A stretch of 64,000 bases of DNA from Aminobacter niigataensis. Lineage in GTDB: Bacteria; Pseudomonadota; Alphaproteobacteria; Rhizobiales; Rhizobiaceae. The position numbers and the translations under genes were made by a program. Under the pieces are notes generated by a model that had not been told where the DNA came from, searched no databases, and saw nothing but the letters and a program-made list of their open reading frames with translations. Below are positions 37,309 through 45,662 of the stretch, piece after piece (the stretch's first letter is position 1; every line of letters starts with the position of its first letter). Where the stretch lies: positions 124,001-188,000 of the forward strand of contig NZ_JACHOT010000001.1 of NCBI RefSeq assembly GCF_014200015.1. The letters are read 5' to 3'.

Positions 37309-38513
37309 GAGCAATGACTGCGAAATCGGTTCAACAAGAGCGGATCACCAACGTCGATGCGCTGCGCGGCTTTGCGCTGCTGGGCATATTGGTGGTCAAC
37401 ATCACGGCATTTTCCTCGCCTTACTACGGGCTCGGCGTTGCCGATCCGGCATTTGCCGCGCCGCTCGACCAGGCGGTGCGGTTCGTCGTCGCCTTCCTGT
37501 TCGAAACCAAGTTCTACCTGCTGTTCTCGTTCCTGTTCGGCTACAGCTTCACGCTGCAGATGGCCTCGGCGGAGCGCGCCGGCGAGGCCTTCGTGCCGCG
37601 CCTGCTGCGGCGCCAGGCCGGGTTGTGGGCGATCGGGCTGGCGCATGCGGTGCTGCTGTTCCACGGCGACATCCTGACGACCTATGCGGTGCTGGGCATG
37701 GTGCTGCTCGTGCTGCGCAACATCGAGGAGAAGACCGCGCTTCGGCTCGCCTTCTGGCTGGTCGTCGTCACGGCATTGGGCTGGGCAGCGCTTGGCGCAC
37801 TGGCGACACTGGATCCGATGCCGCTGGATGCAGCGGCGTTGCTCGCCGAAGGCGAGGCGGCAAAGTCGGCCTATCTCGCCACGCCGGGCAGCGTCATCGC
37901 CCAGCACCTCGCCGAACTGAGCAATGTCTGGGTGGTGATCGGCCTGATGCAGGGGCCATGCGCGCTGGCGATGTTCCTGGTCGGCCTCGTCGCCGGCAAG
38001 CGCCAGCTGTTCGTGCAGCTTGACGACTATCAGCCGTTGCTGCGCCGCCTGCTCGCTGCCGGCATGACCGTCGGCCTCGCCGGCGCGGCGTTCTACGGCT
38101 GGACTTCGGTCTACGGGATCGGCACCGGCTGGGAACTGCCCGGGCTGGCGGTTGGCCTGCTGACCGCACCGCTGCTGACCGGGGCCTATGTGGCGCTGGC
38201 GATGCTGGCCTTCCAGCGGTTCAGGCGCCTGCCCGAAATGCTGGCGCCGGCCGGGCGCATGGCCTTGTCCAACTACCTGTTCCAGTCGCTGGTCTGTTCG
38301 GTGCTGTTTTATGCCTATGGCCTCAGGCTGATGGGGGAGGTGCCGCCGCTGGGCGCGCAACTGATCGCCGTTGCGATCTTCGCCGGGCAGCTGGCGCTCA
38401 GCCGCTGGTGGATGGGCCGTTTCGCCTATGGCCCGCTGGAATGGCTGCTGCGCGCGGTGACCGTCGCCGCCTGGCCGCGATGGCGCAGGGACGCGGCGCC
38501 CGTCCGGCAATGA
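37305..38513 (+). CDS. DUF418-family membrane protein
   Basis: The 402-residue integral membrane protein begins NVDALRGFALLGILVVNITAFSSPYYG and has the diagnostic ALRGFALLGILxVN start, KFYLLFSFLFGYSFTLQ and a C-terminal SNYLFQSLVCSVLFYAYGL. This family (YeiB-like) shares remote relationship with acyltransferase-3 proteins. About eight to ten membrane helices are visible. It overlaps the preceding TetR gene by ATGA, so it is the regulated target. Start may also be the ATG nine bases later. Its activity is not known. Confidence 0.9.
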   Translation: MRAMTAKSVQQERITNVDALRGFALLGILVVNITAFSSPYYGLGVADPAFAAPLDQAVRFVVAFLFETKFYLLFSFLFGYSFTLQMASAERAGEAFVPRLLRRQAGLWAIGLAHAVLLFHGDILTTYAVLGMVLLVLRNIEEKTALRLAFWLVVVTALGWAALGALATLDPMPLDAAALLAEGEAAKSAYLATPGSVIAQHLAELSNVWVVIGLMQGPCALAMFLVGLVAGKRQLFVQLDDYQPLLRRLLAAGMTVGLAGAAFYGWTSVYGIGTGWELPGLAVGLLTAPLLTGAYVALAMLAFQRFRRLPEMLAPAGRMALSNYLFQSLVCSVLFYAYGLRLMGEVPPLGAQLIAVAIFAGQLALSRWWMGRFAYGPLEWLLRAVTVAAWPRWRRDAAPVRQ

Positions 38514-38524
38514 CGAACCCGGCG

Positions 38525-38549
38525 GGAACAAGCGCGGCCCGCCTGCGTT
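38525..38549 (+). promoter_or_regulatory. Consensus EcfG-type general stress promoter
   Basis: GGAAC at 38525-38529 and CGTT at 38546-38549 are separated by exactly 16 bases, matching the alphaproteobacterial EcfG/RpoE2 consensus. The next gene starts 43 bases downstream of the -10 element. Confidence 0.7.
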
Positions 38550-38592
38550 AGCCTGAGCGCCAGCTAGGACCGGCGCCCGGGAGGAAGCGACA

Positions 38593-38781
38593 ATGGCCAT
38601 CACACAAGCCCCGACGCCGAAGGGCAAGGCAGCCGCCAAGGGCCTGCGCCAAGCAGCGGCCAGGGAAGAGCGCAAGGTCGAGGCCAAGACCGGCCAGGAC
38701 TTCAAGAAGGGCGAGAAGCGCTTCGAGGAGCGCTCGAAAAGCTCGGACGGCAAGAGCGCCGGCACCAAGCAGAAGAGCTGA
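38593..38781 (+). CDS. Small Lys-rich protein, likely general-stress gene
   Basis: The 62-residue product is highly charged: MAITQAPTPKGKAAAKGLRQ, then repeated Glu/Lys-rich stretches (AREERKVEAKTGQDFKKGEKRF) and a polar tail. It has no hydrophobic segment and looks intrinsically disordered or helical. A GGGAGGAAG ribosome-binding site precedes the ATG. A perfect EcfG-type promoter sits upstream, suggesting induction in stationary phase or stress. No family is recognised. Confidence 0.78.
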   Translation: MAITQAPTPKGKAAAKGLRQAAAREERKVEAKTGQDFKKGEKRFEERSKSSDGKSAGTKQKS

Positions 38782-38903
38782 CCGCCAGCGGTTGCGCGCC
38801 CGGGTGGCACAACCAAAAACCCTGTGACTTGAATCAAGCGTTGGGCTAATTGTCTCCCTGAGCGGAGCCAAGCCCGCGACGACGAACATTGAGGGATATG
38901 CCC

Positions 38904-39809
38904 ATGCGTTGGAGAGGCCGTCGCCAGAGTGACAATGTCCAGGATGCGCGCGGCCAGGGCGGCGGCGGGCTGGGCGGTGGCTTCGGCCGCGGCAGCGGAC
39001 GCCTGCCGATCGGACCGCGCATCGGCGGCGGCGGTGGACTTTCCGGCATCATCATTCTCGTCGTGCTGTTCTTTGCGCTGCGCGCCTGCGGCATCGACCC
39101 GATGCAGATCCTGGCCGGCGGCGACGGCTCGCCGGGCGGGGGCCAGGTGACCGAAGGCGGCGCGCCGGCAAACGACGAGATGACCCAGTTCGTCTCGACC
39201 GTGCTGGCCGAGACCGAAGACACCTGGAACGGCATCTTCCAGGCCGAGGGGCTGAAATACGAGGAGCCCAAGCTGCTGCTGTTTTCGGGCCAGGTCTCGT
39301 CGGCCTGCGGCTACGCCTCGTCGGCCTCGGGGCCATTCTATTGCCCCGGCGACAAGAAGGTTTATCTCGACACCTCGTTCTTCAACCAGTTGGCCAAGCA
39401 GTTCGGCGCCGCCGGCGACTTCGCCCAGGCCTATGTGATTGCCCACGAGGTCGGCCACCACGTGCAGAACCTGACCGGCATCCTGCCCAAGTTCAACCAG
39501 ATGCGGCAGCGCATGAGCGAGGCCGACGCCAACCAGATGTCGATGCGCGTCGAGCTGCAGGCCGACTGCTTCGCCGGCGTCTGGGGCCACTACACCGCCC
39601 AGAAGGGACTGCTCGAAGAGGGCGACATCCAGGAGGCGCTCAACGCCGCGCAGCAGATCGGCGACGACACGTTGCAGAAGCGCATGCAGGGCTATGTCGT
39701 GCCGGAAAGCTTCAACCACGGCACCTCCGACCAGCGCCAGCGCTGGTTTGCCGCCGGCTTCAAGAGCGGCAAGCTGTCGTCCTGCGATACGTTCAACAAT
39801 CCGATCTGA
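38904..39809 (+). CDS. Membrane-anchored neutral zinc metallopeptidase (YpfJ/COG2321)
   Basis: The 301-residue protein begins MRWRGRRQSDNVQDARGQGGGGL, a Gly-rich N-terminus followed by one membrane segment (LSGIIILVVLFFALRACGID, residues 46-65). The zinc motif HEVGHH is at residues 181-186 in AYVIAHEVGHHVQNLTGI, and ELQADCFAGVWGHY supplies the third ligand region. Length and layout match the YpfJ family; substrates are unknown. ATG at 38904 has GAGGG eight bases ahead. Its stop overlaps the next start (TGATG). Confidence 0.93.
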   Translation: MRWRGRRQSDNVQDARGQGGGGLGGGFGRGSGRLPIGPRIGGGGGLSGIIILVVLFFALRACGIDPMQILAGGDGSPGGGQVTEGGAPANDEMTQFVSTVLAETEDTWNGIFQAEGLKYEEPKLLLFSGQVSSACGYASSASGPFYCPGDKKVYLDTSFFNQLAKQFGAAGDFAQAYVIAHEVGHHVQNLTGILPKFNQMRQRMSEADANQMSMRVELQADCFAGVWGHYTAQKGLLEEGDIQEALNAAQQIGDDTLQKRMQGYVVPESFNHGTSDQRQRWFAAGFKSGKLSSCDTFNNPI

Positions 39810-40729
39810 TGGCTTCGGACAAGCGCATCGAACTGGTGCCGGGCGGCCCGTCGCTGTCGCGGCTGGTGTTCGGCGCCTGGCGCTTGCTCGATGGTGGAGC
39901 GAAGCCGGACGCCGAGGCAGTAGCCCGGCTGATCGACATGTCGGTCGATCTCGGCATCACCAGCTTCGACCACGCCGACATCTATGGCGGCTACGAGGTC
40001 GAGGAGGCCTTCGGCGCGGGACTGGCGCGCTGGAAGGGCCGGCGCGACAGCATCGAGCTGATCAGCAAATGCGGCATCATGCTGAAGTCGCCGCAGCGGC
40101 CGGCAAACCGGCTGAAGCATTACGACACGGGTGCCGCCCATATCTCGGCGTCGGTCGACCGGTCGCTGAAAAACCTCGGCACCGACTATCTCGACCTGCT
40201 GCTGATCCACCGGCCCGACCCGCTGATGGATGCCGACGAGACGGCGGCGGGGCTGGAGCGGGTGGTGAAGGCGGGCAAGGTGCGCGCCGTCGGCGTCTCG
40301 AATTTCACGGTGGCGCAGTTCGACCTTCTGGCGTCGCGGTTGCCGTTTCCTGTCGTTACCAACCAGGTCGAGCATTCGGTGCTCGAGACCTCGGCGCTGA
40401 CGGACGGCCGTTTCGACCACGCGCAAAGGCAGCGCTACGCCCCGATGATCTGGTCGCCGCTCGGTGGCGGGTCGCTGTTTACCGGCGATGGCCAGCGTGA
40501 GCACAACGTTCGGGCGGCGCTGAGCCTGGTGGCGGCCGAGACCGGCGCCCATGATGTTGCGACCGTCGCCATCGCCTGGCTGCTGCGCCATCCGGCGCGC
40601 CTCGTGCCAGTGCTCGGCACGATGAAGCCGGAGCGGCTGGCGCAACTGGTGCGCGCACTCGAGGTCACACTCGACCGCCAGCAATGGTTTTCGATCCTCG
40701 AAGCGAGCGAGGGCAGGGCGGTCCCGTAA
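39809..40729 (+). CDS. Aldo/keto reductase
   Basis: The 306-residue NADPH-dependent oxidoreductase has the TIM-barrel signature: FDHADIYGGYEVEEAFG with the catalytic Asp and Tyr, ELISKCGI with the Lys, LLLIHRPDPLMD, VGVSNFTVAQFDLL, and the cofactor-binding PVLGTMKPERLAQLVRAL. It matches the YdhF-type subgroup. Translation is coupled to the peptidase gene by a TGATG overlap. The carbonyl substrate is unknown. Confidence 0.93.
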   Translation: MASDKRIELVPGGPSLSRLVFGAWRLLDGGAKPDAEAVARLIDMSVDLGITSFDHADIYGGYEVEEAFGAGLARWKGRRDSIELISKCGIMLKSPQRPANRLKHYDTGAAHISASVDRSLKNLGTDYLDLLLIHRPDPLMDADETAAGLERVVKAGKVRAVGVSNFTVAQFDLLASRLPFPVVTNQVEHSVLETSALTDGRFDHAQRQRYAPMIWSPLGGGSLFTGDGQREHNVRAALSLVAAETGAHDVATVAIAWLLRHPARLVPVLGTMKPERLAQLVRALEVTLDRQQWFSILEASEGRAVP

Positions 40730-40946
40730 CGTTCCGTCCGTGCCCCAAGACGCATCAGACATTTTGATGTGTTCACGTATTGTTCCTGATCGTTGCCGCT
40801 GATATAAGCGACGTTCCGCACTGCCCCCGGCGGTTCGATGCCGGTTGCTGCCTTCGGCGCAGCCGTAATAAGACATGCTGCGACAGCTTGAAGCCGCGCA
40901 TCACCGGCATCGCCGATGCGCGAATTTGTGCCAGGTGGGTTTCGAC

Positions 40947-42197
40947 ATGGTTGATGAAAAGACCGCCAGAAGGGGCCTTGCGCTCGTCTTTACGACGCTG
41001 CTGCTCGACGTCATCGGCTTCGGCATCATCATGCCGGTGTTGCCGGCCTTCCTGCAGGAACTGACCGGCGTCGGCGTCAGTGCCGCGGCGATCGAGGGCG
41101 GCTGGCTGTTCTTCGTCTATGCGGCGATGCAGTTCCTGTTTGCGCCGCTGATGGGCAATCTGAGCGATCGTTTCGGCCGCCGGCCGATTCTGCTCGCCTC
41201 GGTGCTGACCTTCGCTATCGACAATCTGATCTGCGCCATCGCCTGGTCGTATTCGATGCTGTTCATCGGCCGCGTGCTGGCCGGCATCAGCGGCGCCAGC
41301 TATTCGACGGCCTCGGCCTTCATCGCCGACGTCTCGAACGACGAGAACAGGGCGAAGAATTTCGGCCTGCTCGGCATCGCCTTCGGCGTCGGTTTCGTGA
41401 TCGGGCCAGTGCTCGGCGGCCTGCTGGGCGGGTTCGGACCGCGCGTGCCGTTCTTCTTTGCCGCCGGCCTTGCCTTCCTCAATTTCGTCGTCGCCTACTT
41501 CTTCCTGCCGGAGACGCTGACCAAAGAGAACCGCCGCAAGTTCGAGCTCAAGCGCGCCAACCCACTCGGGGCGCTGAAGCAGATGCGCAACTACAAGGGC
41601 ATCGGCTGGATCGGCATGGTGTTCTTCCTGATGACGCTGGGCCACATGATGTATCCGGCGGTGTGGTCGTTCGTCGGCAGCTACCGCTACGGCTGGAGCG
41701 AGCAGCAGATCGGCTTCTCGCTCGGCGTGTTCGGCATCGGCGGTGCGCTTGTCATGGCGCTGGTGCTGCCGCGCGCCATACCGCTGCTCGGCGAGTGGCG
41801 CACGGCGGCGGTGGGCCTGGCGTTCACGACGGTCGCCGCCTTCGGCTATGCCGCCGCCTGGGAGGGCTGGCTGGTCTATGCGGTGATCGTGGCGACCTGC
41901 CTCGAGGCGCTGGCCGACCCGCCGCTGCGGAGCCTCGCGGCCGCCAAGGTGCCGCCATCGGCGCAAGGCGAGTTGCAAGGTGCGATGACCAGCCTGTTTT
42001 CGATCACCAGCATCATTACGCCGCTGCTCTATACCGGCATCTTCGCATGGTTCACCGGGCCGGACGCCCCGGTTTCATTCGCCGGCGCGCCCTATGTGCT
42101 GGGTGGGGTTTTCCTGTCGCTGTCGCTATTGGTGTTCTTGCTCAAGGTCGAAAGGCCGGCCACGACCGAGCAAGCGGCCCTAACGACAACCTCATAG
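40947..42197 (+). CDS. MFS exporter, TetA/TCR-like
   Basis: The 416-residue inner-membrane protein has 12 hydrophobic segments and opens MVDEKTARRGLALVFTTLLLDVIGFGIIMPVLPAFLQEL, with GNLSDRFGRRPILLAS (MFS motif A) and RVLAGISGASYSTASAFIADVS (motif C-like, TetA/Bmr group). Tetracycline-resistance-type architecture suggests a proton-driven small-molecule exporter. Substrate is not established, and no regulator adjoins it. ATG at 40947 has AGGTGGG upstream. Confidence 0.88.
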   Translation: MVDEKTARRGLALVFTTLLLDVIGFGIIMPVLPAFLQELTGVGVSAAAIEGGWLFFVYAAMQFLFAPLMGNLSDRFGRRPILLASVLTFAIDNLICAIAWSYSMLFIGRVLAGISGASYSTASAFIADVSNDENRAKNFGLLGIAFGVGFVIGPVLGGLLGGFGPRVPFFFAAGLAFLNFVVAYFFLPETLTKENRRKFELKRANPLGALKQMRNYKGIGWIGMVFFLMTLGHMMYPAVWSFVGSYRYGWSEQQIGFSLGVFGIGGALVMALVLPRAIPLLGEWRTAAVGLAFTTVAAFGYAAAWEGWLVYAVIVATCLEALADPPLRSLAAAKVPPSAQGELQGAMTSLFSITSIITPLLYTGIFAWFTGPDAPVSFAGAPYVLGGVFLSLSLLVFLLKVERPATTEQAALTTTS

Positions 42198-42258
42198 CCG
42201 GGCGTCTCGCCAAGTCAGGCGAGGCCTGATGGGCCGTCAGGCCAGCAGGAAGCCACCA

Positions 42259-42543
42259 CTATTGTTCCATGAAGCGCACACCCACCGATGTCGGTGAATA
42301 CCAGCACACGCGCGCCGTTCGTTTCGCCGCCTCACCGGCAATTGCCAGATTGAACTCTGGCGGGACACCTGTTGTGTCGTCAAAATCCAACCTTGCGCCA
42401 TTTTGGGACTGGTTGCGAACAATCCCCTCTAAGGAGCAATAGCCGCCGTAGAACGAGAGCTTGGCTCCCTTCAGCGTGCGGCGGCGGCCTTCCTTGCGTT
42501 GTTCTAGCTGTTCACGCGTATTGAGATCTATCACATATGCCAT
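42259..42543 (-). CDS. PilZ-domain protein
   Basis: The 94-residue protein is a single PilZ domain that should bind cyclic di-GMP. RKEGRRRTLKGAKLSFYGGYC supplies the arginine-rich start and RNQSQNGARLDFDDTTGVPPEFNLAI the NxSxxGARL-type motif (D/NxSxxG). ARVCWYSPTSVGVRFMEQ is the expected beta-barrel end. It lacks an effector domain and may act through protein contacts. The EAL pair at 15-16.7 kb could set its ligand level, but the genes are unlinked. Confidence 0.88.
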   Translation of the reverse strand: MAYVIDLNTREQLEQRKEGRRRTLKGAKLSFYGGYCSLEGIVRNQSQNGARLDFDDTTGVPPEFNLAIAGEAAKRTARVCWYSPTSVGVRFMEQ

Positions 42544-42860
42544 GACTGCCCCCGTTTCTTCAGTTCAGTCATAGTCGTCATGCACGAATCGTGCCAGCCC
42601 CAAAGAGGACGGCGTGCTTGTCGAAGTTGTATGCCAAGTACTGAAGACGCGAACTGAAAATATTGCCTCTTTGTGAACGGTCTCTACTTGTGAACTTGAG
42701 GTTCGGCGTCGTTGCGCTGCCGTGCGAAACTGGGCGCGAGCTTGACCGGAAGCTGGGCGAAGCACTGCCAGTGCGTCGCAGCTCTTGTGGCGGGTCGAGT
42801 TGCTCGGGCAACAAAAAAGGCCGCCCCAAGGCGGCCTTTTTTGTTCAGTCGAATGACTGA
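42544..42860. other. Intergenic region with carA terminator, otherwise empty
   Basis: Minus-strand open frames here lack ribosome-binding sites and family features. The only clear element is the terminator at 42811-42841. Confidence 0.5.
42811..42841 (-). terminator. Intrinsic terminator of carA
   Basis: AAAAAAGGCCGCC and GGCGGCCTTTTTT form a perfect stem with a four-base loop just past the carA stop on the minus strand. Confidence 0.88.
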
Positions 42861-44063
42861 TCAGCGCTCGGCGAGAGCGGGCTCGCCCTGGCGTTCGCGG
42901 ATCAGGTTGGCGAAGCGGCGGAAGAGGTAGTGCGAATCCTGCGGGCCGGGCGAGGCCTCGGGATGGTGCTGGACCGAAAACACCGGCCGGCCGGTGAGTG
43001 CGATGCCGCAGTTGGAGCCGTCGAACAGCGAGACGTGGGTTTCTTCCACGCCTTGCGGCAGCGACCCGGCGTCGACCGCAAAGCCGTGGTTCATCGACAC
43101 GATCTCGACCTTGCCGGTGGTGTGGTCCTTGACCGGATGGTTGGCGCCGTGGTGGCCCTGGTGCATCTTTGCGGTCTTGCCGCCGAGGGCAAGGGCCAGC
43201 ATCTGGTGGCCGAGGCAGATGCCGAAGACCGGCAGTTCGGTCTTGAGCAGGTCCTTGATGACGGGCACCGAATATTCGCCTGTCGCGGCGGGATCGCCGG
43301 GGCCGTTGGACAGGAAGATGCCATCCGGCTTCATCGCCAGGATGTCTTCGGCCGAGGTCTTGGCGGGAACCACCGTGACCTTGGCGCCGAGGCCGGCGAG
43401 CAGGCGCAGGATGTTGCGCTTGACGCCGTAGTCGATGGCGACGACGTGCATGGTGGCTTCGTTGCGCTCGCCATAACCCTCGTTCCAGACCCAGGGCGTC
43501 TCGGTCCAGGACGACGACTGGCCCGATGTGACCTCCTTGGCGAGGTCGAGGCCGACGAGGCCGGACCAGGCGCGGGCCTGGGCCTTGAGGTTGTCGATGT
43601 CGAACTTGCCGTCGGGCGCATGCGCGATGACGGCATTGGGCATGCCTTTTTCGCGGATCAGCGCGGTCAGCGCGCGGGTGTCGACGCCGGACATGGCGAC
43701 GATGCCGCGGCGCTTCAGCCACTGGTCGAGGTGACCGGCGGCACGATAGCTCGACGGGTTGGTGACATCGGCCTTGAACACGGCGCCGACCGCGCCGAAG
43801 CGGGCCGCCGGGTTGAGATCCTCGACGTCCTCGTCATTGGTGCCGATGTTGCCGATATGGGGAAAGGTGAAGGTGACGATCTGGCTGGCATAGGAGGGAT
43901 CGGTGAGAACCTCCTGGTAGCCGGTCAGTGCGGTGTTGAAGCAGACTTCGGCGACGGCACTGCCTGTGGCGCCGAGGCCTCGGCCCGTAATGACCGTGCC
44001 GTCGGCCAGAACCAGAACGGCGGTCGGCACTTCGGTTGCCCAGGGGGCGGTCTCTGAGGCCAT
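42861..44063 (-). CDS. carA: Carbamoyl-phosphate synthase, small (glutaminase) subunit
   Basis: The 400-residue class I glutamine amidotransferase supplies ammonia to CarB. The C-terminal glutaminase half has the nucleophile Cys in [16 protein letters not shown] and the His/Glu pair in [21 protein letters not shown]. The N-terminal half has [17 protein letters not shown] and [30 protein letters not shown] at 44063 has AGGAGC ahead. It is divergent from yqeY and separated from carB by about 12 kb; both are on the minus strand. Confidence 0.98.
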   Translation of the reverse strand: MASETAPWATEVPTAVLVLADGTVITGRGLGATGSAVAEVCFNTALTGYQEVLTDPSYASQIVTFTFPHIGNIGTNDEDVEDLNPAARFGAVGAVFKADVTNPSSYRAAGHLDQWLKRRGIVAMSGVDTRALTALIREKGMPNAVIAHAPDGKFDIDNLKAQARAWSGLVGLDLAKEVTSGQSSSWTETPWVWNEGYGERNEATMHVVAIDYGVKRNILRLLAGLGAKVTVVPAKTSAEDILAMKPDGIFLSNGPGDPAATGEYSVPVIKDLLKTELPVFGICLGHQMLALALGGKTAKMHQGHHGANHPVKDHTTGKVEIVSMNHGFAVDAGSLPQGVEETHVSLFDGSNCGIALTGRPVFSVQHHPEASPGPQDSHYLFRRFANLIRERQGEPALAER

Positions 44064-44351
44064 GGCGATGCTCCTGCGTAACGGCGCCGCGACTTGAAAA
44101 ATGGCTCGGGAGAGGCCATATCGCGCAGCGAAAAGCACGGACGACCACCGTCAGGCGGGCCCCGTGCACAAAACAAACTAGTCCTTGCAAGGCGCGGACA
44201 ATAAGCGAAGGCCGGCGGGTGGTCAATGACCGGTCCGGGATTCGCGGCTAATTATTTTTCCTAATGAAAACAGGAAGTTGGCCATTGTCATTCGGTTTGC
44301 CACTGTGGCAGGTCGGCGCTATTGTTTGCGACACGTTCAGGAGTAATGGCC

Positions 44352-44801
44352 ATGCGCGAGATGCTCGCCGAGGCGCTGAAGACTGCATTGAAAGCCGGCG
44401 ACAAGCGCCGTACCTCGACGCTGCGGCTGATCCAGGCCGCAATTCAGGACCGCGACATCGCCCATCGCGGCGCCGGCAAGGACCCGGTGTCGGACGAGGA
44501 AATCCTGCAGATCCTGACCAAGATGGTCAAGCAGCGGCAGGAATCGGCCAAGGCCTTCGAGGAAGGCTCACGGCTGGAGCTCGCCGCGCAGGAGCGCGAC
44601 GAAATCACCATCATCACCGACTTCCTGCCCAAGCAGATGGAGGAGGGGGCGGTGCGCGACGCGGCGCAGAAGGTGATCGCCGAGGTCGGTGCCGACGGCC
44701 TGCGCGACATGGGGCGCTGCATGAATGCGCTCAAGGAGCGCTATCCCGGCCAGATGGATTTCGGCAAGGCGAGCGGCATCGTCAAGAACCTGCTGCAGTA
44801 G
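44352..44801 (+). CDS. yqeY: GatB/YqeY-domain protein
   Basis: The 149-residue protein begins MREMLAEALKTALKAGDKRRTSTLRLIQAAIQDRDI and contains TIITDFLPKQMEEG and RCMNALKERYPGQMDFGKASGIVK, all typical of the YqeY family related to the GatB tail. The family may bind tRNA but its role is unproven. ATG at 44352 has AGGAG nine bases ahead; 44346 is closer. The carA-yqeY-dnaG-rpoD neighbourhood is conserved in rhizobia, here with extra genes inserted before dnaG. Confidence 0.9.
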   Translation: MREMLAEALKTALKAGDKRRTSTLRLIQAAIQDRDIAHRGAGKDPVSDEEILQILTKMVKQRQESAKAFEEGSRLELAAQERDEITIITDFLPKQMEEGAVRDAAQKVIAEVGADGLRDMGRCMNALKERYPGQMDFGKASGIVKNLLQ

Positions 44802-44823
44802 GCTTTGCCCCGATTGGGTTTTT

Positions 44824-44864
44824 GAACAACGCCCCGGCTGCCATGCAGTAGGGGCGTTGTTCTT
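44824..44864 (+). terminator. Hairpin after yqeY
   Basis: GAACAACGCCCC and GGGGCGTTGTTC pair around a loop of about 17 bases, directly downstream of the yqeY stop. Confidence 0.65.
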
Positions 44865-44870
44865 GGGAGC

Positions 44871-45449
44871 TCAGGCGGCTCGGCGAAGACTGAGGGGCGT
44901 CCTGTCCTGAAGCGCCCAGATATGGCCGAACGGATCGAACACCGTGGCGCCGCGTCGGCCGTCGGTCGCTACATCCAGCTCTCCCCGTAGGGTCGCCCCC
45001 GCATTGACCGCTCTTTGCAGGGCGATCTCAGCGTTGGCGACGTCAAGTATGAAGACCGTACTGACCGCGCCCTTGGCCTTGGGATAAAAGGGGCCGCCTC
45101 GGTGCGGCTCCAGTTCCCTGCGGGGGTTGGCTCCTCCGACTTGCATTGCCGTATCCCCGATGTGAAGGTCTATGGAGATCGGCTCGCCCTCGAACATGTA
45201 GGCACCGCCACGAACGGCGCCGAAAGCCCGCTGGTAGAACGCGGCCGCTTCCTCCTCGCAGCCGTGCTCGACCACGATCGAGATGTGGAATTCGGACTTG
45301 GTGTCGCAGTGCGCCTTGAGCATGTCGTAAAAGCCGAATTGGTGCGCGACGATTTCGAGGCAGGCGCTGTGCGAGAGGTGGATGTTTTGTGTGGCCAGGC
45401 TGCTGCGCAGTTCCTTGGCCATGGACTTCACGCGATCAAGTGACGGCAT
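44871..45449 (-). CDS. Glyoxalase-like (VOC) protein with N-terminal Glyoxalase_8-type domain
   Basis: The 192-residue protein has two parts. Residues 1-48 (MPSLDRVKSMAKELRSSLATQNIHLSHSACLEIVAHQFGFYDMLKAHC) match the short helical domain often fused to VOC proteins. From about residue 53 (FHISIVVEHGCEEEAAAFYQRAFGAV) a VOC fold follows, ending GATVFDPFGHIWALQDR with the usual second metal-ligand region. A metal-dependent small-molecule enzyme or resistance protein is possible. ATG at 45449 has AAGGGAACC. Confidence 0.82.
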   Translation of the reverse strand: MPSLDRVKSMAKELRSSLATQNIHLSHSACLEIVAHQFGFYDMLKAHCDTKSEFHISIVVEHGCEEEAAAFYQRAFGAVRGGAYMFEGEPISIDLHIGDTAMQVGGANPRRELEPHRGGPFYPKAKGAVSTVFILDVANAEIALQRAVNAGATLRGELDVATDGRRGATVFDPFGHIWALQDRTPLSLRRAA

Positions 45450-45662
45450 GGATTGGTTCCCTTGGAAGGGGTGACAAACAACGTCAGTGCTCGCATTGCC
45501 GACGGCCACCCAAAAGGGTCAAATCAAGGGTGAGGTGCATTCACCAATCCGGAAGGAGCGAGCGGCAGGCTGCACGGCCAGCTTGAGTGTCGCCAACAAA
45601 TCCGATTCGGGCAAGGTCGATGTCGTCAAGGATGCCGGCGCGCTGGCGCACGATGGCGTGGG

